64,000 bases of DNA. Source: Hydractinia symbiolongicarpus. Its lineage: Eukaryota > Cnidaria > Hydrozoa > Anthoathecata > Hydractiniidae. Below are positions 1-11,408 of the stretch, in pieces. Location: contig NC_079882.1 in the NCBI RefSeq assembly GCF_029227915.1, positions 16,070,501 to 16,134,500 on the forward strand, written 5' to 3'. Every line of letters begins with the position of its first letter. Position 1 is the stretch's first letter. The position numbers and the translations under genes are program-made. The notes beneath the pieces were generated by a model. It saw only the letters and a list, made by a program, of their open reading frames with translations, was not told the DNA's origin and searched no databases.

Positions 1-3000
1 CCAGTCAGTATTTTATCTGTAACTTTAATAGATAGGCAGACAAATTAAGCGAAAACCAGAAAATGTCATTTACTCGCAATCAAATCCTCTGTGGTGTATC
101 ATTTTGCCATTACATTACATTAAACCCCTATCCCCAACGACGAAATGACATTTAGCGTGGCAACATGAAGATAAAAGCCACCCATTACCCAATTGACTGG
201 GGGGTATCCAAACTCAAGCAGCTAAGATTAATATCAATTGTGTTAGGGAGCGTGGGGTTTTAAACTCTTGCATTTATTATGTGGAAATTTTATAAAAAAA
301 CAAGTTATCTTTTTAATTAAAGAACCAAAAAGGATACACGGTTGTATCTCAGTGTTGTATACTTAGTGTCTTAAGATATGTAGGAATCTCTCTTAAGTTG
401 TACAAAAGTTTTAGTATGGTATCGACGTTAACTGTTGCACCTTCAGGTTGGATTGTCCCCCTAAAACAGAAGGTTAATGCTTCTCAGTTGTTTTTTTCAT
501 TTTAACTTATCCATCTTGATCGATATTTTTCTGTAAGAAGCATTACGAGATTTAAACTCGTAATAATAAGATCTGGATTTATTCTTTTTTTACCGTTTCT
601 TGTGCTGCCTTTATGCGTCTTGAATCCTGATTCTTTGTTTTACGTATCAGATGATTTAGTACATGGCTTTGACTGTGTACGAAATAGAAGAAACGATTAA
701 ATTTTTAAATAATTTTTAGTTAAAAATCTGCAATGTATTCATTATTTTACAGATGGTTGTGCTTTGCAGAACTAAAATTGAAAGAGATTTGTTATTATTA
801 GGTTACCACTTTGAGGATTTTGGAACAAATACAACATGTTTTTTTTTCTACGATTCCAAAATGAAATTTGACGGTTTATTACATTTGAAAATTTGAAGCC
901 ACCAGAAAAGTTTTGAAAGAAAAGAATACATATACAAAAACAGTCCCTGAAACTCGCAACTATCATGATTTTTTACCCATTCTAGTCAATTCATTAAATT
1001 GATTTTTCAACAATAAATGATGCTGAAAAGCAAATTATAAAAGATCCAATTTATTTTAAAAGATCACAATTTTTTGTGTGCGAGTCTCCTCGGATTGGCA
1101 TTGTGGTTGACGAATAGATTGGGGATGTGTTGATAAAGTTTATGCACCTGCCATTCCCTGCAAGATCACTTATATAGCCTGAACGTGATGATATATGCTA
1201 TGTTCCTGCAACTATACTTTGCATAATAAACCACAAGCACTTTCTACTGGACATTAATATTATTTAAGCCAAGATGACATAACAACCTTGAAACAGTAAA
1301 TGGCTAATTGATTTTTTCTAGTTTATATTTTTTTGTTTGTACTATAAGCTACATACAGCTATAACTGCAGGTTAGAAAGTGTCTGATTGGGTGAGCTTTA
1401 TTTTGTTATATCCTTCAATATTTTAAGAATATAAAAGCAACTCTGCTCATTTTAGAATATTTATAACCAATTTCGAAAAGGAGTTATTAGTTGCGCCAAA
1501 TTTGTTTTGAAAGTAAAAAAAAAAAACATTTCCTAATTTATGTAAATTTAAACGTTTAAACGTTTGAGGCTTGCATCCATTAAGCCGAATCTTCACTGGA
1601 CTCAACTCCACTTTTTGTGACGAAATATAAAAACCAATTCAACTTTTCCATGAACTTAAAAAATTTCCAGACCAATTCTGGTCCGGAATATTGATTGAAC
1701 TGAATTTTGATAATTCACGTTTTTGAATAAATGACTGACCCTAGGTTTTTTGCCATTTCTATATATAACAGATGAATCTCTGGAGACGAAGGTGAATAAA
1801 TGACATACTTGTTTTCGGCCATGAAAAAGGTCAAGTGATGTTAGTAATTAATAACTCTTTAAACATTTTATGGGTGTAGCCAAAAGACTTAAGATAAAAG
1901 AAAGCATGTTGTAGTTTGCTTGGTGGACACTACCATTATTTTGAGGACTCTGGACAGCCATTTCTTTTTCCATTTATCTTGTCTATTGATTAATAAAATC
2001 ATAAACCAACTACTCTGCTATTGATCTGAATTGATTTGTAATATTATTTTATTCATGCACATGCACCGGGACCTGCTACGATATAAAACTGTTGGTAGAT
2101 TAAGCACGTGTTAGCCAAGTATACTTCTTGCGAAAAGTGAATAAAATATACAGACCATGGGTGTAAATTTGGGGACCAGAGTTTTAAATTTAGTTGTGAA
2201 GACAAAGTTTCGGACCACGTGCAGAGAAGTGTCAAGTGCAGAAAAGAAGTGTCAAAGTACGGAAGAGAAGTGTAAGAATACAGATGAAAACTGTTTGAAT
2301 CATAGAAGAAAAATGCTTTTAAATTAAAAGAGAAGTGAGCCATCGTAGAATTATACCCTTACGGTAGAAATGATATCGCCAACGATGGATGATGCGTGGT
2401 AGCTTAATTAAGTGACTAACTTACGCGCAAATAAAAACTTACCGTTGTACACTTGTCATTATGCTAGGTTCTTTGGAATGACTGACCAAATTTTGTCATA
2501 TTTGAACGATGCATTGACAACTGATGTAATGATTGAATTAAGAGATCCTAACGATCTGAATTTGTGATTTGTGACAATGACCATGATAACTGGCAGGAAA
2601 AGAATTAACAATTGTAATCTAACTTACAGCCCCTCCCCTTGTGATAGCTTTTTGTATCAAATAATAGAATTTGGCACAAAATAATAAATATAAAAGGCAT
2701 TACTCTGTTTAACACTACTTTATTTTTAATTTTTCAAACTAATCCACAATAAAAAAGTGTGTTTTACGTTTCTATTTACGTACGTTTTTATGATATACGC
2801 TTTTTTATAAATATACTAAAATTCTAACCAGCGTGGCCATAACCCTCTCATCCTGATCTTTATAAAACACTGTTTTATTCGTTCTGGACTTCTTAAGAGG
2901 TTAGAAGTAAACGAAATTTTTTGCCAAAACTTGTTTAAAAATAAAAAGTGCATCATTTCTAACAGAAATTGCCACAGTGTGTGTTTATTTGTCAACTCCT

Positions 3001-3010
3001 TCCATTTTAG
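1..3010. other. Noncoding AT-rich DNA upstream of the ING gene
   Basis: No coding region is supported here. The stretch is AT-rich with short homopolymers and a loosely repeated purine-rich patch around 2225-2300. It ends in a pyrimidine-rich tract and a good splice acceptor (ccattttag at 3002-3010) only 25 bases before the ING start codon. The upstream part may therefore hold the ING promoter, a noncoding first exon and a 5' UTR intron. The donor site and transcription start cannot be placed from sequence alone. Confidence 0.5.
3001..3010 (+). promoter_or_regulatory. Probable splice acceptor in the ING 5' UTR
   Basis: A pyrimidine-rich run followed by ttttag lies immediately upstream of the ING leader. 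It implies at least one noncoding upstream exon. The partner donor is not identified. Confidence 0.45.
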
Positions 3011-3035
3011 GTTGATTTGAATATTGAAGATCCAA

Positions 3036-4022
3036 ATGGCACAGTCTCCTGTTTTACCGATTATCCCAAACACAGAGTTTGTGGAACATTTTATAGACAG
3101 CTTAGAAAACTTACCTCTAGATATACAACGCCATGTTTCTCAGTTACGTGAATACGATGTATTGTATAGAACAAAGCTAGAACAAATAGGACGTTGGTTA
3201 TGTATGTATCGAAAGGAAGATACTAGTCAGGAAAAAAGGAAGTTCTTAACAAAAATACAAAAGTGTCTTATCAAATCACAGCAATTTGGTGACGAGAAAT
3301 TGAACATTATTTCCCAAATAGTTGACTTGGTTGAAGCACGCGCGCAGTTAGTCTCCAAAGAAGCGGAAAGTATCGATATGGAACATAAAGATGACATTAA
3401 GAACACTGTTTCTAACACCCATCGTGTAAAACTGGAAAAATCTAAAAATATGCAGAGTAATGAAAAACTGGTCAAGAGTATTTATGAAAAGCCTAAGCGC
3501 ATGCGGAGAGTACGTACCATAGAAAAATTGCAGGAGAAAAATGACAAAAGCAGTACTAGTCCTCGCCATACAGCCAAGGAGAACGGTCAGGACGATGAGG
3601 ACGTTGAAATGGAAGAAGAAGAAGAGGAGGAAGTTGAAATGCGACAAAGAAAGGATACAAAGAAAAAACAAGATAAAACGAAAGACAAAGATAAAATAAA
3701 GGAAGATAAAGAAGAAAAGAAAGTTGAACGGAATAACAAAGCTGGCAAAGTAACAAAAAAGAACAATAATAAACAAACTAAAGTAAAGAAGAAGAAAAAG
3801 AAGGAGAGAGAAACAACGCTGGATGATTTGCCTGTCGATCCGGATGAGCCGGTATATTGCGTATGTAATAGTATCTCATACGGCGATATGATTGGCTGTG
3901 ATAATGAGGAATGCCAAATCGAGTGGTTCCATTTCGGGTGCGTTAATTTGACGCACAAGCCTAAAGGAAAATGGTATTGCCCGCATTGCACGATAGAAAG
4001 AAAGGAAAAGAACAAAAAGTAA
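3036..4022 (+). CDS. ING1/2-like: ING-family PHD-finger protein (ING1/ING2 type)
   Basis: Nuclear chromatin reader of the inhibitor-of-growth family. ING1/2 proteins bind histone H3K4me3 through the PHD finger and serve as subunits of Sin3/HDAC complexes; that role is family knowledge. The 328-residue protein has an N-terminal ING helical domain (about residues 10-105, beginning [13 protein letters not shown]). A long charged linker follows, with a Glu run near residue 190 and Lys-rich stretches. The C-terminal PHD finger (about 272-318) has a complete Cys4-His-Cys3 set, including YCVC, MIGCDN, EWFHFGC and WYCPHC. The tail is short and basic. The start is the ATG at 3036; a TTG four codons upstream is not needed, and a splice acceptor ends at 3010. 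Vertebrate ING1/2 are nearer 280 residues, so the linker is expanded. The coding part is uninterrupted, unlike the fucosidase gene. Confidence 0.93.
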   Translation: MAQSPVLPIIPNTEFVEHFIDSLENLPLDIQRHVSQLREYDVLYRTKLEQIGRWLCMYRKEDTSQEKRKFLTKIQKCLIKSQQFGDEKLNIISQIVDLVEARAQLVSKEAESIDMEHKDDIKNTVSNTHRVKLEKSKNMQSNEKLVKSIYEKPKRMRRVRTIEKLQEKNDKSSTSPRHTAKENGQDDEDVEMEEEEEEEVEMRQRKDTKKKQDKTKDKDKIKEDKEEKKVERNNKAGKVTKKNNNKQTKVKKKKKKERETTLDDLPVDPDEPVYCVCNSISYGDMIGCDNEECQIEWFHFGCVNLTHKPKGKWYCPHCTIERKEKNKK

Positions 4023-5004
4023 ACTTTTGATCGCTTTTTTTGTACATACAAAAATGCTTCTTTCAAGCAAACACTCCTCGAAACAAACGCGATATTTTTG
4101 TTAAGCGCCTCCATTTTATAACCCTTTATTTATATTAGTGGATATCTAATTTGACTAAGTTTAGCAGGATTAACCTTGACAATATTTGGAAGTAAATCTG
4201 TTTTCTGTTGAATATAATTTTTTATTTTTTACGCAGATAAGTTACAATCAAGTTAAAATGAAGCCTTGATTAAATGCCCGCCCAAAATAGTTAAAAAATT
4301 TGATTGACTTATTTGAAGTATTACGGTGAATATACGACGACTTATTTTTCCACACCTTGCCATTTATGCTGTCTTATATGATAAATATAGCGACCTATCC
4401 AGTCGATATTGCTCCGACTAAATGTGACAAATAACGTTTATACTGAATTTTTTTTATTACTCTAGGGGTAACGGTAATGCACCTCTTACTCAGGTAACCT
4501 ATGACGTTTAAAAACGCCTTTGCACCTGATTTGTTTATAACTACATACAAGAAAGCTGAAAAGCTTAACAGTCATACTTTTTCTAAAACCCAACACACTA
4601 TTAACATTGAATCATTATAACACCTTATAAGCCAGCGTTCATGAGAGGGAAGTAGAAAAAAAGACAAGGTATTTTACTTTTCGCGGCTCAGCATTTCCGG
4701 CCAGAGTTGCAGACTTATTTTCACGTCTAGATTTGTAGATTTGACTTTCAGTAATATGTTACAGTCTGTTTTTTTACCATAATAAACGAGCAATCGGCAA
4801 ACTAATGTCTTGCAAAATCAAAATGATGGACAAAAAAATACGTATAATCGACGCAATGCTGATCAAGAAAATTTCGAAAAACCAACAAACACACACTAGC
4901 GTTAAGCTACGAATAAATTTTTTAAGCAAAGTTAAATAACATTGCAAATGCCATTGAGTATATTTTCTTGCATACCTTAAGTACAAAGTAAAGTAAAGAA
5001 GTTA
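4023..5004. other. Noncoding DNA downstream of ING
   Basis: AT-rich DNA with no supported gene. It should hold the ING 3' UTR. No strong poly(A) signal lies close to the stop codon; the first clear AATAAA is near 4780, so the 3' end is undefined. Confidence 0.4.
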
Positions 5005-5110
5005 AGGGTACAAATTTTCGCGAGCATTTAATTTCGCTGATGGGCAAAATGGTATTCGCGGAAGGTGATTCTCGAAAATTTTCGCAGTTATTTAATTTCG
5101 CGGAAGAGGT
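5005..5110. repeat. TTCGCG-rich dispersed repeat segment
   Basis: Several short TTCGCG/ATTTCGC words recur within about 100 bases (for example at 5018, 5056 and 5095). A similar cluster lies at 24550-24630. In both places it sits roughly 100 bases beyond the end of a short acidic reading frame, so both are probably the 3' part of one repeat family. Confidence 0.4.
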
Positions 5111-5215
5111 TTTAAATTTTTTGTTATTTTTTTGTTATTTTTAATTTTTGAATAACGGGTGAAATGAAGAGATTAATATAAGGAATTAAATATTTTTAAT
5201 ATAAGTTTTCTTTGT

Positions 5216-5580
5216 TCATTTAATCCACTTATCATTAAAACATGCAAAAGAATTTCTGCAGAAATCAACATCGTCTTCTTTATCTCCCCATTCAGATCCA
5301 GGATCGTATTCCCTATCGTTAACGAAGCTTTCAATCAGACAATTCGACACTTCGAAGTTCGAAGCATCAGTTGTGTTGGAGGATGCCATCAACGGAAATA
5401 TTTTTTCGAAATGGATCTAAAGAGGGTATATTTTTAGCTCCCATCTTCATTGCATAAAGAATTCCAACTGCTTTCCATCCATTGATAACGATCGCTCTCT
5501 CTTCTTTGCCTGTGAATGGTCTATAAATTGATACGCTAAAACGTTGTCGTTTCTTTCTTATGGATGTTAAGTGCAGCGCA
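5216..5580 (-). pseudogene. Decayed repeat-type ORF, unrecognised family
   Basis: On the minus strand an open stretch (about 5580-5367) encodes a basic segment followed by SIYRPFTGKEERAIVINGW and ends at a stop. In another frame a 57-residue acidic ORF (5389-5216) begins MASSNTTD and contains a DPGSEWGDKEDD segment. The two overlap and together look like one coding region broken by a frameshift. The acidic tail has the same character as a fragment ending at 24457, and both are followed by TTCGCG-rich DNA. I do not recognise the protein and assign no function. Confidence 0.35.
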
Positions 5581-6727
5581 GTATTGTGAAGTATTAATTT
5601 ACACAGATTACTTTTTGTACATTTGGAGAGACCTTAATTCCTGATATAATTTAAAAACTTTAAAGATTTACGATGATTTGCGTTACGGTTGTGTATTGTT
5701 GAGAAAACATATTTCATGGAGTGACCAACAAAAAAAGGTGCTAATGCAGTTATTCTGTAGGGCCACATCCGGCGACTGACGCAGGGCCCCAGCTAGCTAC
5801 TATTTCTAAAAAAAATATAAAACAAATAAATACACTATAAATGTTTAAAGATATAATAATAACAAAAAAATAATTTTAAAAACAGATCGAAATAAATCAA
5901 AAATTTAAACCTGAAAAAATTCTAGCAATTTGTTTGGTGGGCGCCTGGCAAACTGCGCGGGAATAGGATTGGATCCTACTCTTTCGTCTGGTCGCTGCGA
6001 TCACACGAAATGTTTCTCACGAGCATCTGATAGTGAAGTCTGATCGGCTTGCGCTTTTTTACCGCTTTGGGCTACTTAAACTTATGACCCTTGCTTTGCC
6101 CGCTAACAGTAACGCATTGACTTGTTCTAGCCTGTATCTCACGCACTTGATGAAGCATTTTCCAAATCCAAGATAATACCATGGGATAATACCTATTTAT
6201 TTAAAATGACGGAACAACACTGTAGAAGTTCTGTGCACAATAGGCTACTGACGAACTCGAGAGGTATAGAAAACAAAATTATACGCGAATAAAAATCCGA
6301 AATCTTTTAGCCTGCAAGGGCTTTTCATTCAATTTTTAAATTGATTTAAAACGATACGATATAAATTATTTTAAACTATACAATATAAAGAACAATTTGA
6401 ATTCACTTTATCATAACATCATGCACGAACGAAGAAGAGACAATTTGAAGCTTCTTAATATTTTTGAAAAGTTTCATTCTTTCACATTTTAAAGAAAAGT
6501 TAGAATAAAAAGAATTGTATTACCGACTCATACAGCGCAGTTTGGGCACGACTAAAGCGCTTGTAAGGACAAATTTTTCATAATGGTAGCACAACAAGAA
6601 GAAAACAACAACATTAACAGAAAATTTAACTTGTGGTGGCTTACCTATGGAGGTATAAAAGTTCTTCAATCAATACTAATAATCACAACTATAATATCTT
6701 GCACTTCTTGCTTATATTGGTATCATC
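5581..6727. other. Noncoding, repeat-like DNA
   Basis: No supported gene. A GC-richer stretch at 5749-6080 stands out from the AT-rich surroundings and may be a fragment of an old mobile element. I could not match it to any RNA gene family. Confidence 0.35.
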
Positions 6728-7641
6728 ATGGATAGCCCAGTAAAAAAGAAACGCAAAAAAAAAACTGTACAAATGAGGCAAAAAAGAACAGGCAATAATT
6801 ATATAATTCTGTAATTCGTGCGAGCAGATATAAGGATTCTACCGGTTACTGCGTTCTTAGTAAAATCATGGCAGGTAAATAAAAAGATTTATTTTTATTT
6901 AAGTTTCTTTTTGTACACTTTCTAATATTACGCTAGTAAAATCTTTGGTCTGTCATTTGTACGTATCTTTGAAGTATCATTAATTATTTGCTTAGACTGC
7001 ATGGACCGCTTCACCGACGAGAAACGATCATCTGTTAGACTCTATGATGCTAATAATCTACCAGATAACTCAAAATTTGGCTAACACAGATCCTGTTATC
7101 AGAATTACACCAATTCCCAAAGGTTGTCAAAGTTCAAAGAAGAGCAGGGAACAGTTGCCCAACGTAAAAGTATCAGGGATAAATCAATTACAGGTAACTC
7201 TTGCCTTTATTATAAATAAAAGGATCTGATTAACCATTAAATAATTGTTTTTTAAAGTCATTATATGATTTGATTATAATTACAGTTCCTATATTAATTT
7301 CAGTTTCATTGCTTGCGAAGAGAGAATGCATCTTCTGTAAATAGCAAAAAACATCACCACAGGAAAGCAGCTACGAAGGTTTCGTGAAATATACTACCGA
7401 AGCAAGTGCTAATGTTCTTTTGGATTTTTTGAAGACTGCTTACATTGTGGAACTTTTGGGATTGGATTACGAAGAACAACAAAAACAATGAAATTTGGAG
7501 GTCAAAGGAGCAAACAATCGATTGGCTAAAGCAAGATTGCATAATGCGTTCGGGAATGAGGTAACATTTTTTAAGAAAGCGGAAACATCATGTGAGTTTA
7601 TCTTTAGTAGTGACACAACAGGAACGTCAAACACAAGGTGA
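6728..7641 (+). pseudogene. Three-exon relic gene with a CxxC motif, unrecognised family
   Basis: Three blocks join with consistent phase-1 splice sites. Exon A ends at 6874 (donor GTAAAT), exon B is 6996-7193 (acceptor TTAG, donor GTAACT), and exon C is 7304-7641 (acceptor TTTCAG). Translated pieces include YKDSTGYCVLSKIM at the end of exon A, MDRFTDEKRSSVRLYD in exon B and AKRECIFCK at the start of exon C. The proposed frame is broken by a TAA in exon B, by a TAG and a TGA in exon C, and by at least one frameshift in exon A. It looks like an old copy of a repeated invertebrate gene family with a zinc-binding motif. The BEL LTR starts five bases after its end. Function is unknown. Confidence 0.4.
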
Positions 7642-7645
7642 TAAG

Positions 7646-7793
7646 TGTAATATCTCATGAACAGGAACTCATGAAAACGTGTCTTATATCGACAAAATAT
7701 TTTCTCTACTGCCGAAGCATCTAAAAGGTATACATCACATTGGTCACACGTGGCTTTAAGAGTCACGTGTTAAAAATATATAAAAAATTAACA
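7646..7793 (-). repeat. 3' LTR of the BEL element
   Basis: About 148 bp, with TG/CA-type ends (tgtaatat at 7646, ttaaca ending at 7793). It matches the split right LTR over the stretch containing gaactcatgaaaacgtgtc and the later gtcacgtgttaaaaata. It contains the palindrome-like cacgtg/gtcacgtg words. Confidence 0.75.
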
Positions 7794-7806
7794 CTCCCCA
7801 CCAAAA
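7794..7806 (-). other. Polypurine tract of the BEL element
   Basis: Read on the minus strand this is TTTTGGTGGGGAG, directly abutting the TGTTAA start of the 3' LTR. Its position and composition fit the plus-strand primer of an LTR element. Confidence 0.65.
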
Positions 7807-7924
7807 GCGATGATGTCATCTTCGTTTACAAAGTCAATTTTAATTTCGTCGTTATCTTCCTTGTCATTCTCGTAGTCGCGATCAGACTGTTAAACAGGAT
7901 AAAGTTTGTTCAAAGTGCGTGTAA

Positions 7925-10900
7925 TTATCGTTTATGATTGTTGTTAGTTGTGACTAATACCTTTGCTGCACGTATACGAGCGTCCTTGCTTTTCAACAAT
8001 TTCCTTACTCTACCTATCTTCCATTTTGCTCTAACATCATCGTGTATAAGAACAACATCGTTTACTTTAATTTCGTAAGAGGACTGTAGCTTTTTCTTCT
8101 TCTGTTTGTGAAATTCGCATAAATCGACAACGTATTCATTTAACCAACGTTTCCAAAAATGATCGAGCACAGTTTTTATGTACTTCGCGCGAACTGTCAA
8201 ATCGTCACTTTTTTCGCCATCGTATTCTTCATAATCGATACTAACGTTTTTTCCGTATATTAATTATGATTCGGAGTTAATGGACTTTCGTTAACATCGT
8301 AGTAAATAAACGCCAAGGGACGGTTATTAAGTATGCGTTCAATTGCTGACAAAATAGTCAATATCTCTTCATAATCAACTAAAGTTTTAAAAGTACTTTT
8401 TTCAAATAACGGCCTTTCGAAATATCCACCCTGCCAGGACGCAGCTTCAATATTAAAACAACACTTAATGCCATGCGATGATGCAAAATGTTGAACTTCT
8501 TTACTAATGAAGTTAGAACCATTGTCTGAGTTGATAACTTTCGGAGCTACATTTTTATTTACAAAACGTGTTAAACATTAAAGCTGAAGCAGACAAATCA
8601 GTACTAATATTCAAATAAACAGCTCTACTGCTAGCACGAGTAATCAAACAAATCCACGCTTTATGTACATCAGAACGTGAATAAATATCTCGTATATACA
8701 ACGGACCTGCATAATCGATTGCAATATTTGTAAAGGCAAAGTTGAACGACAAACGCAGAAGTACTTGGGTAAGTATTTACTTTCATATCTTTTATACAAT
8801 GTACAGGTAATAAATTTCTTACAACTTGTCTGAGACGCGGTATCCAAAATTGTTTACGCACGTGACAAAGAGTGTCACGTGGTCCATTATGACCAACAGC
8901 ACGATGTGAATCCGAAACAATAAGAGGCAGAAGCTCACATTGTGTAGGTAAAAACACTGGATGCCGAGTGTCGTATGGTAAAGGTGAATTTTGTACACGA
9001 CCTTTACATCGCAGAACTCCATCGTCATCCTTAAAAAGACCAAGTTTCACTTTTTCTACTTCAAAATTCTTGTTATTCTGGACCTCCCACTGAAACAATT
9101 TTGACCACTTGAATTTCGCAAACTTAATCTCTTCCACCGACAAATCTTCGGGCCACTCCCTTTTTGTTAGTAATAATGTGTTAGTAGTCTTCTTTTCATT
9201 TCTCTTCTTTTCTTCTTTACATCTTCTTATAAATCGTAATACATACGCCGTAACGCGCACCAATTTTTTAAAACTATTATAATTATCAACTTTACTGATC
9301 TCAGATAAACAAGGATCATTAACTACATCAGAGTCACTTTTTAAACACGTGAACTCTGTATTAACATTCAATGAAAGTTTCTCTGCACAGGAAGACTCCG
9401 GCAAGAACTTGTCTCCAACTTGCAGACGCGGCCACTCGTTTTCTGGTAAAGTTAGAAAACCTGGACCCTCAAACCAGAGACTCCTAGTGGAGAGCTTTAA
9501 TGGCGAAGAACCTCTGGAACAAATATCGGCAGGATTATCATTAGTGCCAACTAATTTCAAGCATTTTACATCAAATAATCTTCTTATCTCAGTCAATCTA
9601 TTTTGTACGAAAGGTTTATAAATTTTATCACTGTTTTTAATCCAAGAATACACAACACTAGAATCAATCCACGCAAATATACGTTCGATTGGATAAACAT
9701 TGTTTAAAGCACGGGAGACTGTATCCAACAGTCTTGCTAACATTAAAGCTCCCAATAATTTTAAGCGAGGTATGGTTTGTGACTTAATTGGAGCAACACG
9801 CGATTTACTCGATACCAAAGCAGTTTTAATCTTACCGGATTCTGTTTCAAATCGAATATAAACACAACATCCGTTTGCTGCTTTAGACGCGTCACTAAAA
9901 CCATGTAATTGGACAGACTTATACGGATCGTTCTCATCATTATAACAATAATTTCTATCAATTTGAATAGAGGGGACTTCGTGTAACTCTTGCACAATAC
10001 CTGACCATATCTCTAAGTGTTCTGCCGATAAAGGAGAATCCCACTTTACATTCTTAATACATAAATCTTGAAAAAAGGTTTTCATTTTAACGATAACAGG
10101 ATTTATCAAGCCAAGTGGATCAAAAATTGACGCTATTGCTTGTAATACGTTGCGTTTCGTTGTATCGGGCTTCGCATGAAATTTCTGCTTTATCTTCTTA
10201 AAATTAAACCCAATTTTATCACTATCTTTAAGCCACTGTAATCCCAAAACTTTTGTTGTGTTGCCTTCATGGTTTACCTCAAGAGGCCCTTTGTAACGTT
10301 CGTTAACGAGAGCTTCAAGTTTTGGAGCATTGGACTGAAATTTACACATATTAAAACTTGCTTCTGCTAAACGATCTTTAACTTTACAATAAAACGTAAA
10401 CCCTTCGTCAACATTTGTAGAGCCGCCATTTAAATCATCGACATGTAAAGAATTTAAAAATCGTTCGGTAAATTTAGGATCAATGTCATCATAATTTTTA
10501 ATATTTTTCGAAAACGTTGCGTTCAGCAAAAATAGCGAGGCTGTTAAACCAAATAAAACTCTACAAATTCGCCATTCCTCTAAAACGTTATTATCAAAAT
10601 TGTCAAAGTCTATAGTATCAATGTTCTTAAACCACAAAAATCTTACATAGTCTCGATGGCCTGGAAACAAGGATATTTGTAGAAAAGCTTTTTCTATATC
10701 AGCAATAAAAGCTATGTTGTTGGCTCGAAATCTGGCTAAAACATCGAACAAAGGCGTGGCTATGGAGGGGCCAGGTTCCATACAATCGTTTTAAGAAGGA
10801 CCATTTTTTTGCACTCCCATCAAAAACCATGCGCACCTTCGTAGTTGTTTTTTCTTCCCGTATCACTGGCTTATGCGGCAAAAAATGGGTGTGTCCTACA

Positions 10901-11007
10901 ACGTGTTCATCTGGTGCCTTTTTAATTATTTGACAACTTTCTTGTTCTCGAATAATGTTATCGTATTGTTTCAACAATTCGCTTTTGTTTTTGAAAATTT
11001 TAATCAT
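7925..11007 (-). pseudogene. BEL/Pao pol: reverse transcriptase, RNase H, integrase
   Basis: Minus-strand coding remnant, starting near 11007 and ending near 7925. The fingers region has VRMVFDGSA. The palm has AFIADIEKAFLQI and, at the catalytic site, LHVDDLNGG. RNase H is seen in HGFSDASKAANGC, AWIDSSVVYSW and NPADICSRG. The integrase zinc region has HRAVGHNGPRD and FWIPRLRQVV, and its core has NIAIDYAGPLY with a later INSDNGSNF around 8500. A DUF5641-like tail follows (8200-7925). Breaks: a frameshift plus a stop between the fingers and MEPGPS (near 10790), frameshifts in the integrase between 8850 and 8550, and another near 7930. All catalytic domains are recognisable, but the gene cannot make one protein. 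Confidence 0.88.
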
Positions 11008-11014
11008 GTTTTTT

Positions 11015-11025
11015 AACTGTGGAAC
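11015..11025 (+). repeat. Left terminal inverted repeat of the Helentron
   Basis: aactgtggaac, the inverse of 15490-15500. It follows a run of T that belongs to the BEL target. Confidence 0.55.
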
Positions 11026-11220
11026 ACACAGTTTCTAAAATGAGCGGCGTGCAAGATTCTATGTCCGCTTAGTTTTAACAACTTTCCTGATCTTTTCAGT
11101 ATTCTGTACCTATTACTATGCGCGTCATACACGCAGTTGGTTCGGTTGTAAAAGACATTTTTAAGTACCGTCGCACGATAGCGAATTTTCTCATTCTTTG
11201 ACCCATGATTGGCTGATTAT

Positions 11221-11400
11221 TCAGAGACTTTGTCGCGTCATCTTGTTCGCACGTTTTTCAAAAGCTGTGCACAAATCTCGAGCCACCTTGAATTTCCTGA
11301 CTTTCACAGCATTGCTGCCAGGATCGTGTGCAGTGTGTAAAGAAAGTTGATTATTAAACGTTTTATATATTCTACTGCCTGTTATTTGAAGTTCTCCTTG
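11221..11400 (-). pseudogene. Possible FLYWCH/MULE-type zinc domain fragment
   Basis: The minus-strand frame reads VTYECQGELQI, then SLHTAHDPGSNAVKVRKFK and EKRANKM. The spacing of the Cys, the HDP and the basic helix resembles the FLYWCH-type domain at the N-terminus of some Mutator-like transposases. It is short, has only part of the zinc ligands, and continues as a probable shadow over the 2A gene on the other strand. The assignment is weak. Confidence 0.25.
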
Positions 11401-11408
11401 GCATTCAT

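Noticed and set aside
2053-2343. 96-codon minus-strand ORF
   Set aside because: It runs over a locally repetitive purine-rich stretch, has no domain, and its composition is that of low-complexity DNA.
3348-4114. Several long minus-strand ORFs opposite the ING gene
   Set aside because: They are Ser- and Phe-rich reverse readings of the Lys/Glu-coding linker of ING; no domain and no independent signals.
5890-6120. Possible small RNA or 5S-like gene in a GC-richer stretch
   Set aside because: No match to the parts of tRNA, 5S, U-snRNA or spliced-leader RNA that I could recall and compare; no Sm site or box motifs in order.
9349-9621. 90-codon plus-strand ORF
   Set aside because: Lies wholly within the BEL pol on the opposite strand and has no domain.
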